From contig NC_092572.1 in NCBI RefSeq assembly GCF_037975245.1, positions 28,257,989 to 28,321,988 on the forward strand: a DNA stretch of 64,000 bases. Direction: 5' to 3'. Below the pieces are notes generated by a model. That model saw only the letters and a list, made by a program, of their open reading frames with translations. It was not told the DNA's origin and did not search any database. Numbering within the stretch: position 1 is the stretch's first letter; each line of letters opens with the position of its first letter. Origin of the DNA: Apostichopus japonicus (lineage: Eukaryota; Echinodermata; Holothuroidea; Aspidochirotida; Stichopodidae). Both the position numbers and the translations under genes were made by a program. Of the stretch, positions 1 through 11,983 are shown one piece after another.

Positions 1-239
1 CTTTGCATATCTCGCGAACATTCCAGAGAATGCACGAAGATGCATGGACAGCTTACAACGGGATTTCACGTAAACTGATTGAAACCCGAGACCAGCGTGT
101 CATCATATGGAATATACCACGGTAACCCGACCTAATTTCTCAAATATTGATTTGTCACGTAGGCAATTTCAAATACTTTCTATATTATAACATTAGGTTC
201 CTCACTAGCAGTGACTAGCGTTAGGCTACAATGGGCCCT

Positions 240-520
240 CGTAACATATGACTAAATGTCGGTCTCAAGACACATACTAGTAAAATGCAAGTTATCAGTC
301 GCGATTGTTCAATTTAGCAACCAGTCTGTATCAGTCAGTCAGAAATCGAATATTTTCAGAGATATATTGGATTAAAGTTGGAAGTTCTCACTCATTTTTT
401 ACAGCTTTGTTATCTGTTGTCATTGCCCCAGCTCCTGTCGGCTTCCCTTCGGCATCTCCTCCAAATGTTTGATCACCAATCCCATGATGAGAGTGCAAAG
501 AAGTATTTTGTAACCAAGAG
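240..520 (-). pseudogene. Relic of the linker exon of the DED-NACHT-ZU5 gene (paralogous copy)
   Basis: Read on the minus strand, 513-388 encodes a peptide that matches the linker exon at 43,417-43,307 along its length. Both contain a Ser-Leu-x-Ser-His start, a Gly-x-Ala-Glu-Gly-Lys-Pro core and an Ala-Met-Thr stretch. The flanking intron also matches: 240-400 resembles 43,155-43,310. The copy looks dead. Where the main exon has an AG acceptor, this one reads AC, and a short deletion has removed the GT donor, so the frame runs into TGA at 388-390. It is therefore a decayed segmental duplicate and not a working exon. Confidence 0.65.
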
Positions 521-1115
521 ATAAGTAGAAATCTCATATCATTCTTTAATATATATACTTATTGAGATGATTATAAGAGCAACTGCATTAAATTTCATCA
601 AAATATCTTCAAACGGTTCCAATATCAAGCAATACAAATCTTCCTGTATGGAACACAATCACAAAGTGTACTTCAATGCCGCGGACCTTTCTTTCTAAAT
701 GAATGTTTTACATCAAGAACCACTTCTGTCAAAGGTCCCTTAAGTATTTGTTATAACTGAATGAAACTACATTAATTTATATAAATTATGTAGAATCTCT
801 CATAAACCACATGTAAATGCAAGTCTTAAATGAAGTTTCAACTCTGGATTCTGAGAGCAACAGATAAAATGGATCAGTAAGACTGTCATGAAGCCTACAA
901 ATATATACATATATTGTTAGTTATGTTAAGAGAGAACTATTAACTCAAAGACACATTCAATAACTTTAATCATAAATATTGCTCAACAATAATGACATAA
1001 ACGTTTAATACCAATTATCCCCACGGTAACCAAGCGTTATGTTAAGTTAATGGTAAATACAAAGTATGATCGGAATAGTGCAGGCCAAATGTAGGTTACA
1101 TAATTAATTACAAAC

Positions 1116-1200
1116 CTTGAATGGAACAATCAGTTCAATTGTTTCTGTCTGAGTAGCTTTGAAGTTAAAGATACGACCTTCTTCTCCAAACTCTCTAGAG
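1116..1200 (-). pseudogene. Paralogous copy of the last UPA exon (C-terminal part)
   Basis: The minus-strand frame from 1190 to 1116 encodes a 25-residue peptide ending Phe-Lys-Ala-Thr-Gln-x-Glu-Thr-Ile-Glu-Leu, then Val-Pro-x-Lys. It matches the end of the UPA exon at 31,907-32,044. The splice donor (AAG followed by gtttgtaa) is also the same in both. Similarity stops upstream of about 1,195, so only the last part of the exon is present or recognisable. It lies upstream, in the minus-strand sense, of the linker relic near 0.4 kb, which is the reverse of their order in the main gene. It may belong to a neighbouring paralog cut off by the window edge, or be a relic. Confidence 0.55.
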
Positions 1201-2375
1201 TTGCTAACATACATTCCCATGCACTATTGCAGCAACGTTCATACCTTTGAGAATTGATTAAATAAAAATCACAGTGTTGTTTGACCTGTTTAAGCTGCAT
1301 GTTGATATGCAAAGAAACTGAACAAAAGTGATAAATATTTGAACATTATTCTTAATTAGTTTTGCAAGTTTTTTTACACTTGAAACTTCTAACAACAATG
1401 ATCTACTCTAAAGAAGGAAAAGTTAGCCTAATGAGTAGCAGTGAAGTGAAAGTACAGTGATGTGTCAGAAGGAAGCTAACTGCATGAAATAAATGTGTAT
1501 CCTTGTTTCACGAAGGATAAGTAACACCCAGTATGTACTTCAATTCTTTTGTGGAGGTTGTAAATAAACAAAACTGTATTTTCTACATACCTTTCTTGTT
1601 AGAAATAGGGAAATTTTTGACACTTTCTGTTCAATTCTGTATGGTAAATTACAAAATCCAAATGGACATTTTCACCTAATTTTGCAAAATAATGTGAAAA
1701 TAAATCCTTTATTTTACTCAAAAAGGAAAAGTTATATTGATATTGGATGCATTTGGAAGTAACAGCAATATGCAATCCTTATAGTAATGACTGTGTCCAT
1801 TGGATTGTTTATATAATGTAAAGTTTTAAGTAGCTTGGAAAAGCTTTGAACCCTCAAGTATGATTGCACTTCAACCTGAAATATATTGAAATTTGTTTAA
1901 GTCAAGTTCGAGTAATGGAAGTAAAACTTTTTAATAAAGAATCACTTGTAGTTATTTTCTTTTACTTTGAAACTGAAAAAAAAAGTATTTCCAACACTAA
2001 GGTTAGTCATTCCAAGCAATTTTGTTCCAAATGTATTAAAATTTCAATGAATTTGACATTTGAAGTATTGAGTTAACTTTTGAAGAACATTTGAAGTTAT
2101 TCCAAAGCAGTCAGTTTGCATATTCCTTGTTGTAAATAAAGAATGTTAAAAATGTTAATTCTATAATGAATTGAATTATATAATAAATGATACTACTTTA
2201 AAATACATTAGAGTTGCTAACATACATTTCCATTCACTATTGCAGCAATGTTTAATGTCTTTGATAATTGATTAAATAAAAATCACAGTGCTTTATGAGC
2301 TGTTTAAGCTGTATGTTGGTTTGAAAAGAAACTGATAAATATTTGAACATTATTCCTAATTAGTTTTGCAAGATT
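1197..2375. repeat. Local direct duplication, two arms of about 170 bp
   Basis: Bases 1,197-1,377 and 2,211-2,375 are diverged direct copies. Both begin AGAGTTGCTAACATACAT and end near TTAGTTTTGCAAG. The left arm directly abuts the UPA-like exon at 1,116-1,200; the right arm lacks that exon. The spacer of about 830 bp is AT-rich with no gene that I can support. Confidence 0.65.
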
Positions 2376-2904
2376 TCTTACCCTTCAAGCTTCTCATCAA
2401 CTTTCTCAAATGAATGGTGTAATTTATTACATTTCAAAATAATAGCATTGATGGTCAATAAATTGTTTGAAAATTGATATAGTTAATTGGTTGCTTTATT
2501 TTTGTTGTCCATTTAAGCCTTTCCTTTTCTCATAGAACACATACTGCTTCACTGATATCATTTAGCACTTGTTCATATAAGACGTGATATATTCATATAT
2601 AATATATTAAATTTCTGGCTCATCATGTGTCCTTAAAAATCGACCCCTTGCAAACTTTGCAAATGTGGGACACAATGAAACTAGAGGGCGACATTTCAAT
2701 AACCCCCTAATGGCTCAGTTTATCCATTTTACCTTACGTTGCCAACCGATGTGGCCAATATCTACATTTTCCTATTTGAAATATAACAGTTACATTATGT
2801 CTATACTACAGTCGAATGCAGAAGCATTTGTGGGACGACCCACATGTACAGGTCACACACATTTCTGTCCCACAAGAAATGTGTCTTATTGATACAGTGT
2901 CCCA
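2376..2904. other. AT-rich stretch, no gene seen
   Basis: Open frames here are short, overlap on opposite strands and show no recognisable domain. Nothing further can be supported. Confidence 0.5.
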
Positions 2905-2990
2905 CAGCAGTATGTAATGCAAACACACGCACACGCCAAGTTGAATGCATGGGTTCCTTGCTTTGCAAAAAGCATAGAACCTATGAGAAT
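2905..2990. repeat. End of a dispersed repeat with a terminal hairpin
   Basis: A CA-rich run followed by GCCAAGTTGAATGCATGG leads into an imperfect stem-loop (GGTTCCTTGCTTTGC / AAAGCATAGAACC). The same arrangement (CA run, GCCAAG, hairpin of GGTTCCTT and AAGGAACC) recurs at 60,030-60,095. Related fragments lie near 33,765, 50,068 and 58,608. This looks like one decayed repeat family of unknown class. Confidence 0.45.
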
Positions 2991-4405
2991 AACAATTTGA
3001 CACTGCATTAGAAATTTGTGGATCACGGTTTGAAGTAACCGATACCCTACTTTGTGAAAGGAGTGCAATAATACTTGTTTTAACTTGAGTAACTATAAAA
3101 CTAAAATTAATGAAGTGTTAAAGCATATCCATTTTATATACTTTCCTGTTTTATGTTAACTTCATTATATTTGATCCTATATGCAGGTCAGGTGTCTGCG
3201 GTAATTTCTGTGATGTGGAAAATTCAGTTGAGTTCTGGATTATTTGCAAATAACTGTAACTTTTGGTAACATCAGATATCAAGTGCAGCATAGGCTATGT
3301 TTTTCTTATCTCTCTTGGTGGCGGGGTTGTAAGCTTGGAATTCTACTTCATACATGGTTTACGGCGTAAGAAAAGCTCTCTTAAAGAGTACGTTCTCTCG
3401 TCCTGTAAAACATTTCATATACAAATAACTGGAATTGTGATTGGTGGATCTTCTGTACATAGCAGCAACATATCATGCCATTTTGTAGTATTCTGCCAAT
3501 TCTGGGTTGACAGCACAGGGCTTGTAAGAAACTGTAAAGTGTGCATCTACTTCCAAAGACTTGATATACCTGAAATGTGTCATTCATTCTCGTCTTATGT
3601 AGTTCAAAAATATGTCCCTGGAATTTAGTAAAACGTCTCCATTTCCAAGCTTACAAGTTTCAGAAGATGAATTTCATTAGTTAATGAGTTTATAAAATCA
3701 CGGACACGGACAAATAAAATCATAGAGCTTAAGTTGGATTGATAGTTCACATCTTGTAGTTGCAGTTGCCTCTCACCTGTCGCTGATCCAGCTTACACAA
3801 AAAGTTAAACACTAGTACAGCATACACCCGTGACTCGCATTGGAATTCAAAGTAGAGGGGCAGTTCTAAAATTGTTGCAATGTTTTGGGCCTAAGATGAT
3901 GTAAACAACAACAGGGAGTGTTGATAAACGAAGCGCCAGTCCAACAGGGTGGAATCCAATGGGCAGAGGTCCACTGAAGCCTGAAGGTTCTAAGTTGGGT
4001 TCAGGCACACCCACTGACATGCTTAGGTTAAGGTCCTTTAGTGCTAAAATGGGGCTAAACTTCGACCTGTACTTTGGCAAATGTAAAGGAAATAGGGAAT
4101 GTCTGCAGTTTACATAGATATTCCAATATCCTCTTCTCCCTGTACTTTCCCCTTTTCTTTCGTCTTATTCTCTTTCCCTCCCTCATTTCAGTGGCATACT
4201 TACAAATATTGGCACCAGGTGCAGATCCTCACTTTGGTACTCTGTGCAGGAAATTCTGTACTGGGACAGGGACTAAGGGGAGGGGGTGACCCCTTTGAGA
4301 AATTGTTGTTATGTAAGGTGGCGTAGATGCAAAGTGTTGCTCATTGGCAAAGTGTTGATCTGATTATATATTTTGGGACAGTGAATATTTCCTAAGTTTT
4401 TCCTA
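2991..4405. other. No gene recognised upstream of the LINE
   Basis: The longest open frame (3,263-3,628, plus strand, 121 codons) has no recognisable domain, is rich in Cys, Ser and Phe, and has a competing frame on the other strand. I treat it as chance. No splice-bounded exon was convincing. Confidence 0.4.
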
Positions 4406-6842
4406 TTGTTTGTTCAAATTATTCATTTACACAATGATTTACACAAACACGCAAAATGTCCACCTTTCCTCTATAACTGGCCGCCACCAGCAACCCCATC
4501 TATCAATCCCGATGGAAACGATTTCAGTCATTGTGATGGCGATTTAACCCCCGAAGAGTGTTTTAATACTTTGTTATCGATGTCTAATGGTAAATCTCCG
4601 GGTTCAGATGGCAGGGATATCATCACTTTGATTTGTAAGCAAGATAAAGAACCACGTTATCTCAACAATTACAGACCCATTACATTGTTAAATACGGATT
4701 ACAAGATAGGAGCTAAATCCTTGGCGAATAGATTAAAAAGTATTATTCCACACATAATTGGTGAACATCTAACTGGGTTCATCTCAAATAGATTTATTGG
4801 AGAGAACATTCGTTTCATATTAGATCTCATAGATTACACTTCCGACACGCACAGGCCGGGTCTTCTGCTTTTCATTGACTTTGAAAAGGCTTTCGACTCC
4901 ATGGATTGGAATTTCATTGAAAGATCGCTGGTCTATTTCAATATTGGGCATACTTTTCGTCGTTGGGTTTCCACCTTGTATGCGAATAGTGTTTCCTGTG
5001 TTTGTAACAATGGGTATTCCACTGGTTTCTTTCCAGTAAAGAGAGGCGTTAGGCAAGGCTGCCCACTGAGTCCATATCTATTTTTCATAATTTGTGCTGA
5101 AATACTATCCAGGTCTATTTTAAGTAACAATAATATAGGAGGGATCAATGTTTATGATAAGTGTTTCAAAATGTTTCAATATGCTGACGATACTGTAATT
5201 TTGACTGATGGGACCAGGGAATCAATTATTGAGCTAAACAATACTTTTAATGTGTTTAAGTTAGCCTCTGGACTCAAAATAAATTATGGAAAGACAAAGA
5301 TTTTCCCAGTAGGCGATATGATCATGAACCCCCCTTGCTTTCTTAGTGATTTTAATCTCAGTATTAGCAAGGACCCTATTCATTTCCATGGTATTAGTTT
5401 CACACATAATGGAGACGATCTTTTCAGATTGAATTACATTCAGAAGCTCTCACGACTGAAAAGCCAGCTTAGGATTTGGAGCTCAAGTGATTTAACCCCT
5501 ATTGGCAGGAACGTCATTGTTAAATCTTTTGCTATGAGTCAATTGGTGTCTTTATTCCAAGTTCTCCCCAATCCCCCTCAGTTTTTCATGAAAGAGATAC
5601 AGGACATTATATTTGACTTTGTTTGGCGTGGTGCTCCAGATAAAGTGAGGCGTGTAACTATGATCAATACTGTTGATCGTGGTGGGTTGAAAATTATTCA
5701 TGTTGACAGTTTTGCCAATGCTCTGAAGACTTCGTTGATTAAGCGTTATTATGATCCTACAGCTATAGGATTCTGGAAAATATTTTTCGATTATCACTTG
5801 ACCCCCTTTGGAAAACAATTCTTATTTCGTTGTAATTTTAAAGGAACCGATATCGCCCATATTAGGAATACATTCATTAAACAGATTTGTACAGCCTGGG
5901 GGGTTGCCAATTTCACTATTCCGACTAGCAATTTTGGTGATCAGATCATTTGGAATAACTCACTCATTAGAATTGACAATACAACAATCTATGATCGGAG
6001 GTTTCATTTGGCCGGGGTTACTTATGTGGAAGACCTATTAAATGAGGAGGGGTCATTCTTTAATTATGTTCAATTCATTCGTAAATACAATATCCCCAGT
6101 TTTCCCTTCACTCGGCTGACAGGCATTTTTTCCGCTATTCCCCGTGATTGGAAACGGTCGATGCAGGAAACAGTCGATCGTTCTAGTGAAGATTCGGTTA
6201 TCGATCGTTTATCCAGTATCACAAGTGTTTCGAGGCTGATATACCCACGTTTAATCAGACATATTTCACTTCCGCCACGTGCATGTGTAAAGTGGAATGC
6301 TTCCTTCACATAAACGGAAGATAATTGGGCAGTTATTTTCAAGATGCCATTCATTGCCCTCTCTGATACAAAAATTCAGTACTTCCAATTTAAATGTTTA
6401 CACCGGGTATTGGGTACAAATAAGTTATTGTACTATATGAATAAAGTCGACTCACCGCTCTGCAATTTTTGCCATATTGAGACAGAGAGCGTGGAACACC
6501 TGTTTTGGAGTTGCCATATTACATCTAGTTTTTTTGCTAGATGCAAAACAGTTATTCTTTGGACGACAATTTATTTTGACAAATCGTGATTTCTTTTTTG
6601 GTTATAATTTGGTCCTGGACCACCCTATGAACTTCTTCATTTTGCATTGTAAATATTATTTGTATATCTGTAAGCAGAATGAAACTCTTCCTTCAGTTAA
6701 TGACTTTTATTATAGAATGAAGTATGTTATGAAGGTGGAGTCTTGTATAAATTCGCAAAATGGTTGTACAAAGAAAGCGAAGACAAGATTCAGTATGTTG
6801 AAAGATCTGTTTAATCATATCCCCGCAATATTAGGGAACTGA
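4406..6842 (+). pseudogene. LINE ORF2 remnant: reverse transcriptase plus C-terminal zinc-knuckle region (Tx1/L1 type)
   Basis: Homology starts near 4,500. In order it shows the NGKSPGSDG motif, NNYRPITLLN, FIDFEKAFDS, RQGCPLSPYLFF and the catalytic YADD (about 5,180), then thumb and connection segments. In-frame TAA at 6,311-6,313 interrupts the frame, which continues past it in the same frame to a zf-RVT-like CX2CX8HX4C cluster near 6,460-6,515. A frameshift near 6,540 moves the rest of the C-terminus into another frame, ending at 6,842. The spacing between GSDG and the next RT block (IITLI) is much shorter than usual in this family, so an internal deletion is likely. No apurinic-type endonuclease and no ORF1 are present. 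The element would copy itself by target-primed reverse transcription if intact; this copy cannot. Confidence 0.9.
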
Positions 6843-7020
6843 TATTATACATATGATTCAACAATTATATATGGAAACCTACCTATGTATGTCTACGATA
6901 TACAAGACATGTAATGTACTTGCTTTTATGAGAAAGATACAAATATGATATGGATGAAGGGAAAAAAAACCCATCTATCATTATTTAATATATTATCATA
7001 TTTATATATATTTTTTTTTA
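4480..7020 (+). mobile_element. 5'-truncated LINE (Tx1/L1-like), dead
   Basis: The element spans the reverse-transcriptase remnant and a short AT-rich 3' tail ending in a run of T near 7,010-7,020. The left edge is placed where protein similarity begins; the right edge is a guess, because no clear poly-A tail or target-site duplication was found. Truncation at the 5' end is typical of LINE insertions. Confidence 0.7.
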
Positions 7021-8232
7021 TTTGAATGGGGCTGTGGCATGGCAACCATCTGTCTGGTACAGACGAATCCCCAACCCCGCATGGTACGCCATTGTTTCTC
7101 TTTTCATCTCTTTATTCTCTCTTCCTTTTCTCTTCACTTTGCCGTCTGCTGAAGACTTTGCGACTGAAAGGGTAAATGGGGTGTAACCCCCCTCCTTCTA
7201 ACTACGGCTATGCCCATGCTATAGAGGCTTGTGTGGCTAAATGCTGTTGCATTCAATATCAATGTCATAACTATGTGAATAATGTAAAGCAAGTGACTTA
7301 AATTTGCCCATGAATTTAGTAAGAACCAGAAAAGATCAGAGATATCCAGCTCTGAAGTGTATCATATCTTTGTGGGAATCAACCATTTAATTTACCGGTT
7401 AGGATTTTACAGTATGTAATGTTATTGCACTTCCTATGTGAAATATTCTGTAGACAAATATATAGAAGGCATGCATAAAAGGAAATTTTCCCTCACCGAT
7501 TTTGAACTTTCAAATATCTTAACGGTTGTTATTATAGACTGAAAGCTCTTTACGATACTGTTTTAACTGCACTGTAAAATATTTTGACAACCTACACATT
7601 ATCTAGTATAAATCACAAAAGAAATTGACAATTCTGAGACCAATTTAGATAACCTGTTGACCCCTTGTGTTCCACCATTTGAAATGGCCTGTTGACCCTT
7701 TGAAGCTCAGCAGGTGAAAACAGATACAATAACTCGAGTGTGCTTAAAGCAAGGCTACATAACAACTTTCCTTGAACTTTCCTGGATGACTCTATATTCT
7801 GTTAAAGACTTACATACCCCCTTTATAAAACTAAACTGAGCTGAAGTTGGCCAAACTATGTTAATTTTGGAGTCATCATGCTAAGGTTTTCAGACTTCTG
7901 ACCCCCTGATGACGTCATGTGACATCTACCATTTTCAACCATGGGGCATCTATACCAAGTATTACATTCATTCAACTTGTGGTTTATGGGACATTGTGTT
8001 ACAAGTTGTTATTGACAATTTCAAATTAAAATGCATAGCTGGAGGCCAAAAAAGGGCTCATACTAAAGCATTTTAGTACACAAACAATAGTGGTACCTGT
8101 TTAGTCCAAAGAGACAGTAATATATAGAAAGATCAAGGTTAGCAGATTCTCACTGACCAGAAACGTGAATCGTAAATGCTCATTGACGTAAAGGTCACCG
8201 TGTGATGTCATTCTGCAGAGTGTACCGCGAAC
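7021..8232. repeat. Diverged dispersed repeats, no gene
   Basis: The region holds scattered GTTGACC and TGACCTTT-type words. At 7,905-8,030 there is a block (CATTCAACTTGTGG, then TACAAGTTGTTATTGACAA) that resembles blocks at 11,200-11,330 (and in the other two tandem copies) and 44,890-45,040. No open frame with a recognisable domain was seen. Confidence 0.45.
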
Positions 8233-9227
8233 GCGAAACAATAACAATGGACTTTCCACGTACTTCTCGTAAGAAAGGGAACCATTTATTAACTTTACTG
8301 TTCCGATAAACACACAGTTGGGTAGCAATTCTTGGATTAAAAGTAGGCTAAATTATGGTTAAAAAACTGCCTAAACATCTAGTCATATTTCGTATACGTA
8401 TAAGATTCGCTGCTATTATAGGCCAGTATACATGCCTATACCTTGTAAAATATGTCAACATCTCGGGTGTTTCTTTATTTGTTGATGCAATTAATTGCGA
8501 TTGCAGTTGGTTTCCGGTTAGTGCATGCAATATTTATCGTATCCACGAAATACAAAGCTTTGGGTCTCGTAATGTACGGCTTTCAGAAAGTCACAATTCC
8601 ACAAAAGCAGATACACGAGCGAAGGGAACACCGCGGTAAAAAATGAAAGCCCCCGAAGGATTCCATATTCCATAGACGAGTTTCAAAAATTACAAAATGC
8701 GAAAACTTTTAACGTCTCAGTACAATATATACATACCTCCCATACATATCGTCCTTATCGTCCTTTAGTGTGAATCACTAAGTTAGCTCCGTGCGTGGTG
8801 TCGTTGGTTTTGCTAAATATAACTAAGTCACACTGGGCCTATTGTACAGTTTACTCTTAAGCGATATGATCTTTATCCTGCACCTATGGGGTAAGTCACG
8901 GCTGAAGTTAAACAATTGAGTATGCAAATTAGAATAACGGAAAAAACTGGCTAATGAGCAGGCGTATCCAGGATTTTGTAACCCGGGGACGCGAATTACT
9001 ATCTAAGCGGAGCGCCACCATCGGTTGGCGCGGAGCGTACAAGAAAATTTCTGGTTTTGATACCCCCCAGATCACCGGAAATGGCACTTCTCGGGCTTGA
9101 AAATGACCAACCAGATGTACACTTTTGCCTGAGAACCAAGTATTTCCCAAAAGTTTTTCCATCCATAACCTTTTTGAAGATTGTCACCAGTCACATCATG
9201 TTCGACCTCATTGAATGTCCTATGGAT

Positions 9228-9514
9228 CATTGCTTTTGTAGGTGGTTCTACGTCACGGCCCACAATATCCGAAAGCCCCACTTTTCAAGGTTTTATGCCT
9301 ATTTTTTGTTGAGAATTTGAAAATTCACATTTCTCGTGAATAAAATCACTTTAAAACATACCCATAAAAAAAACCTCATTGCTTTTGTAGGTGATCATAC
9401 GTCACGGCCCACAATATCCGAAAGCCCCACTTTTCAAGGTTTTAAGCCTATTATTTGTTGAGAATTTGAAAATTCACATTTCTCGTGAATAAAATCACTT
9501 TAAAACATACCCAT
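9228..9514. repeat. 149-bp direct duplication inside the TIR element
   Basis: CATTGCTTTTGTAGGTG begins both arms (9,228 and 9,377), and both end in AAAACATACCCATAA. Equivalent pairs start at 12,976 and 16,725 in the other tandem copies. The short form of the element at 43,456 lacks this region. Confidence 0.85.
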
Positions 9515-10318
9515 AATGTTGCACAAAATTCAATGTTTGGACAACCAATATAGAAAAACCTCCTTCAACCCCTAACAGACAGGGCAAAATTGCACGAGAA
9601 GAGGAAAGTATGATGAAGACTGTTGGTCAGGAAAGTTTCGAAAATTCAGACACAGTTAATTTATTAGTGTAGAAATATTAAAACCTCTTATAATGGCTTT
9701 TATAAAACTTCGTTGAAGGAAATGAAAAATAGCAGATATTTCCGAAACCGAACACTACACACATAGGCGTAGGTCCCGCAGGAGGCGGGGGCTGCAGCCC
9801 CCCCCCCCCCCGCAACCAAATTTTTTTCGGGCACCTACTGAAAGAAAAATAAATAGCAATGAATAGCTTAAAAATTATCTCCTTGGTAATTGAAATAAAG
9901 TTCTAAGCTTGGCCGACATTACTATACTGTAAAAGAGAATTTTGACATAAATGGATCTGTATGCTTTTTCTCCATCTACATAAGACATTTCGTTGTTTAC
10001 ATTAGCATCCCGCGGTCGCCCCTTCCCGAAATGCGTCATGTTCCCCGACGACTCGGTCGAGTTCAAAACTAGCGCACAGTTGGTTCCAAATAGCACAATT
10101 GTACAATTGTTTAAGGCGTCCATACACACAGACGCGTTATGATAGACCATATATAGTACTTATATAGATACATTAGTGAGAGAGGAAAAATGGAAACGTC
10201 AAAAAAAAAATGGAGTTGTCGATGTAAGGGGTGGGGTGAGGCGCACACCCCCTCCATAATCCTTGATCTGTCACTGGCTACCCTGTGTATATAATAGGGA
10301 TCAGCGCTTTAACTATGA

Positions 10319-10490
10319 CTGTTCCTCTTTCTCTTCCCGAGGTCTTGGCTTTCTTCTACTCCCTCCTTTTCCCCTTTTTCTCTCTTTTTCTTTTTCTTTT
10401 TCTTTTCCCTTCCTTCCTCTCCTCCTTTTCTTTTTCCCCCTCCTTTTCCCTTTTTTCTTCTCTTTTTTTCTCTCCTATTTTCCTTACCCG
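10319..10490. repeat. Polypyrimidine tract near the TIR element's right end
   Basis: About 170 bases are almost wholly C and T on the plus strand, in CTTTTT and CCCTT words. Equivalent tracts sit at about 14,069-14,240 and 17,815-17,986, and in the short element at 43,910-44,069. This makes long open frames on both strands that are Phe/Leu/Ser-rich or Lys/Arg/Glu-rich; these are not genes. Confidence 0.85.
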
Positions 10491-11983
10491 GGGGCCGCGC
10501 GCCCCCAACGCCCCCCCTGGATACGCGCCTGATGAGTTTAGGCATATGTCAAAATTAGGGAGTCTTTACCGTTCAAGGGCCTCTGCGTAGACAATACTGC
10601 CTATGATACGTGTTCGTGTCGAAGTGCGCTGAACTTATATTGGCCGACGGCGGGATATACCCGGGAGCGAGAAAGTCTTTGCGGGTGCTACTTGTAAACT
10701 GAATCGAAAAGAAACGTCAATTTCGGTTTTCAGAAGTGTTTTTCGCAACCTACTACACAATTCGTCGGCATTTTGATTTTAACAGTATGATAGTGTCGTA
10801 TCGGCGAAGTGTTAATGCTTAAGTGAATAGCTTGATCGAAATATTCCTCAACCGACTCCGTACGTGTACGTCACAGGGTGACCTGCAGTTACGTGAGCGC
10901 TTAGGAATTTTTGCGAAATGAGCAAATTCCTTGTCCAAATTTGCTTTGTTTGATCAAGTTTTACCAAGCCCCAACAGAATATAATACAATGTGCCATGCA
11001 TCAATTGAAAGGTACAAGTGTAAACATTCAATGTAACATAAACTTGAACGGATTAGAGGATGTCGAAAAACCACCTGCTATGCATTTTAAGTTAAGCCCA
11101 ATCAACCGTGAATATGTACGAGCAAACCAAGTATGAACTAAATCATACATACTGTTGAAGAGATATTGACATTTCAAGAATTTTGTTAAGCCCCGTCCAC
11201 TCATTAATATTCATGAGATGGAAACCACAAACGATAGCGCACATTTAAACATCATGGGACATCGGCCTATCAAGTGTGACATTGATTCAACTTGTGGTTG
11301 TTGAAATATCGTGCTTACAAACTGGCCGTCACATATACACATACGCGCGCAACCACGATTACAAAGGTTACTGAGCCTTCGGCATCGTTACCAAAAACAT
11401 TGGAAGGCCCACCCTCCTCCTCTAATCCCTGTGTGGTGGTGTACATAATATGACTCCCTCCTCCTCAATCCTTTCCCTCTCAGTATTTTTTATAAAATCT
11501 TTCAAAGTGTTTTCGAGAATGCTTAATTTTTCAAGTTCCATGCAGTTTCCCAAAAAGTATTTGTTGGCAGTTCGAAAACTATTACTAGACCTTTTTTTTT
11601 TTAACCGTGAGCACTTCACCTACACCTGAATCTTACAATTATTGCAACTAAAACTGTGACAGGAATCTCATTAAGAACAAATACTAAAAACTAGTAATGG
11701 CGAGTTAAGTTCTTGGAAGCAACTGAAATGGGGAATGGTTTCTAATACGACATTGACCATTTTCATACCCTTTTCGTTTTACACTGTATCAATATGCACT
11801 TTCCCTGCAACCACACTTCATAATTTAATTTTCCATTTGCATTCTAAAGAAAAGGCAGGGAAAGTGGGTGTGTGTGTGTAGATGAAAAGTGAGACACCCA
11901 AGGGAACTGAAACTTAAATTCTTTAAAGTACTATTTACAAATAGGAATGGTTTCGGGGCACATTTTCATCAGTGACAATTTTC

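Larger units (their letters stand above)
8959..10531. mobile_element. Non-autonomous TIR DNA transposon, long form (hAT-like), in tandem copy 1
   Basis: The left end reads CAGGCGTATCCAGG; the right end reads CCTGGATACGCGCCTG, its near-exact inverted complement. A 5-bp direct repeat, ATGAG, flanks it at 8,954-8,958 and 10,532-10,536. It is about 1.57 kb and encodes no transposase. Inside are a 149-bp direct duplication, a GC-rich palindrome with a C run near 9,780-9,815, and a polypyrimidine tract of about 170 bp near the right end. CAGG termini with a short target duplication fit the hAT superfamily, some branches of which make 5-bp duplications; the class is inferred. Confidence 0.8.
8233..11983. 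repeat. Tandem unit, copy 1 (3,751 bp)
   Basis: The left border is set where similarity to the other copies starts (GCGAAACA, with a 3-base difference a few bases in). It differs from copies 2 and 3 at shared positions such as the T in TTTATTTG near 8,480 and TGCATGC near 8,522, so copies 2 and 3 are closer to each other there. Confidence 0.9.

Noticed and set aside
3263-3628. 121-codon plus-strand frame
   Set aside because: No domain, unusual composition, a competing antisense frame, and no exon borders.
9057-9320. 87-codon open frame repeated exactly in all three tandem copies
   Set aside because: It lies inside a non-coding transposon. Its repetition reflects the recent triplication and not selection, and no domain is recognisable.
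10263-10590. Overlapping open frames of 78-101 codons on both strands (also near 14,013 and 17,759)
   Set aside because: They come from the polypyrimidine tract inside the TIR element; the composition is low-complexity and frames shift between the tandem copies.
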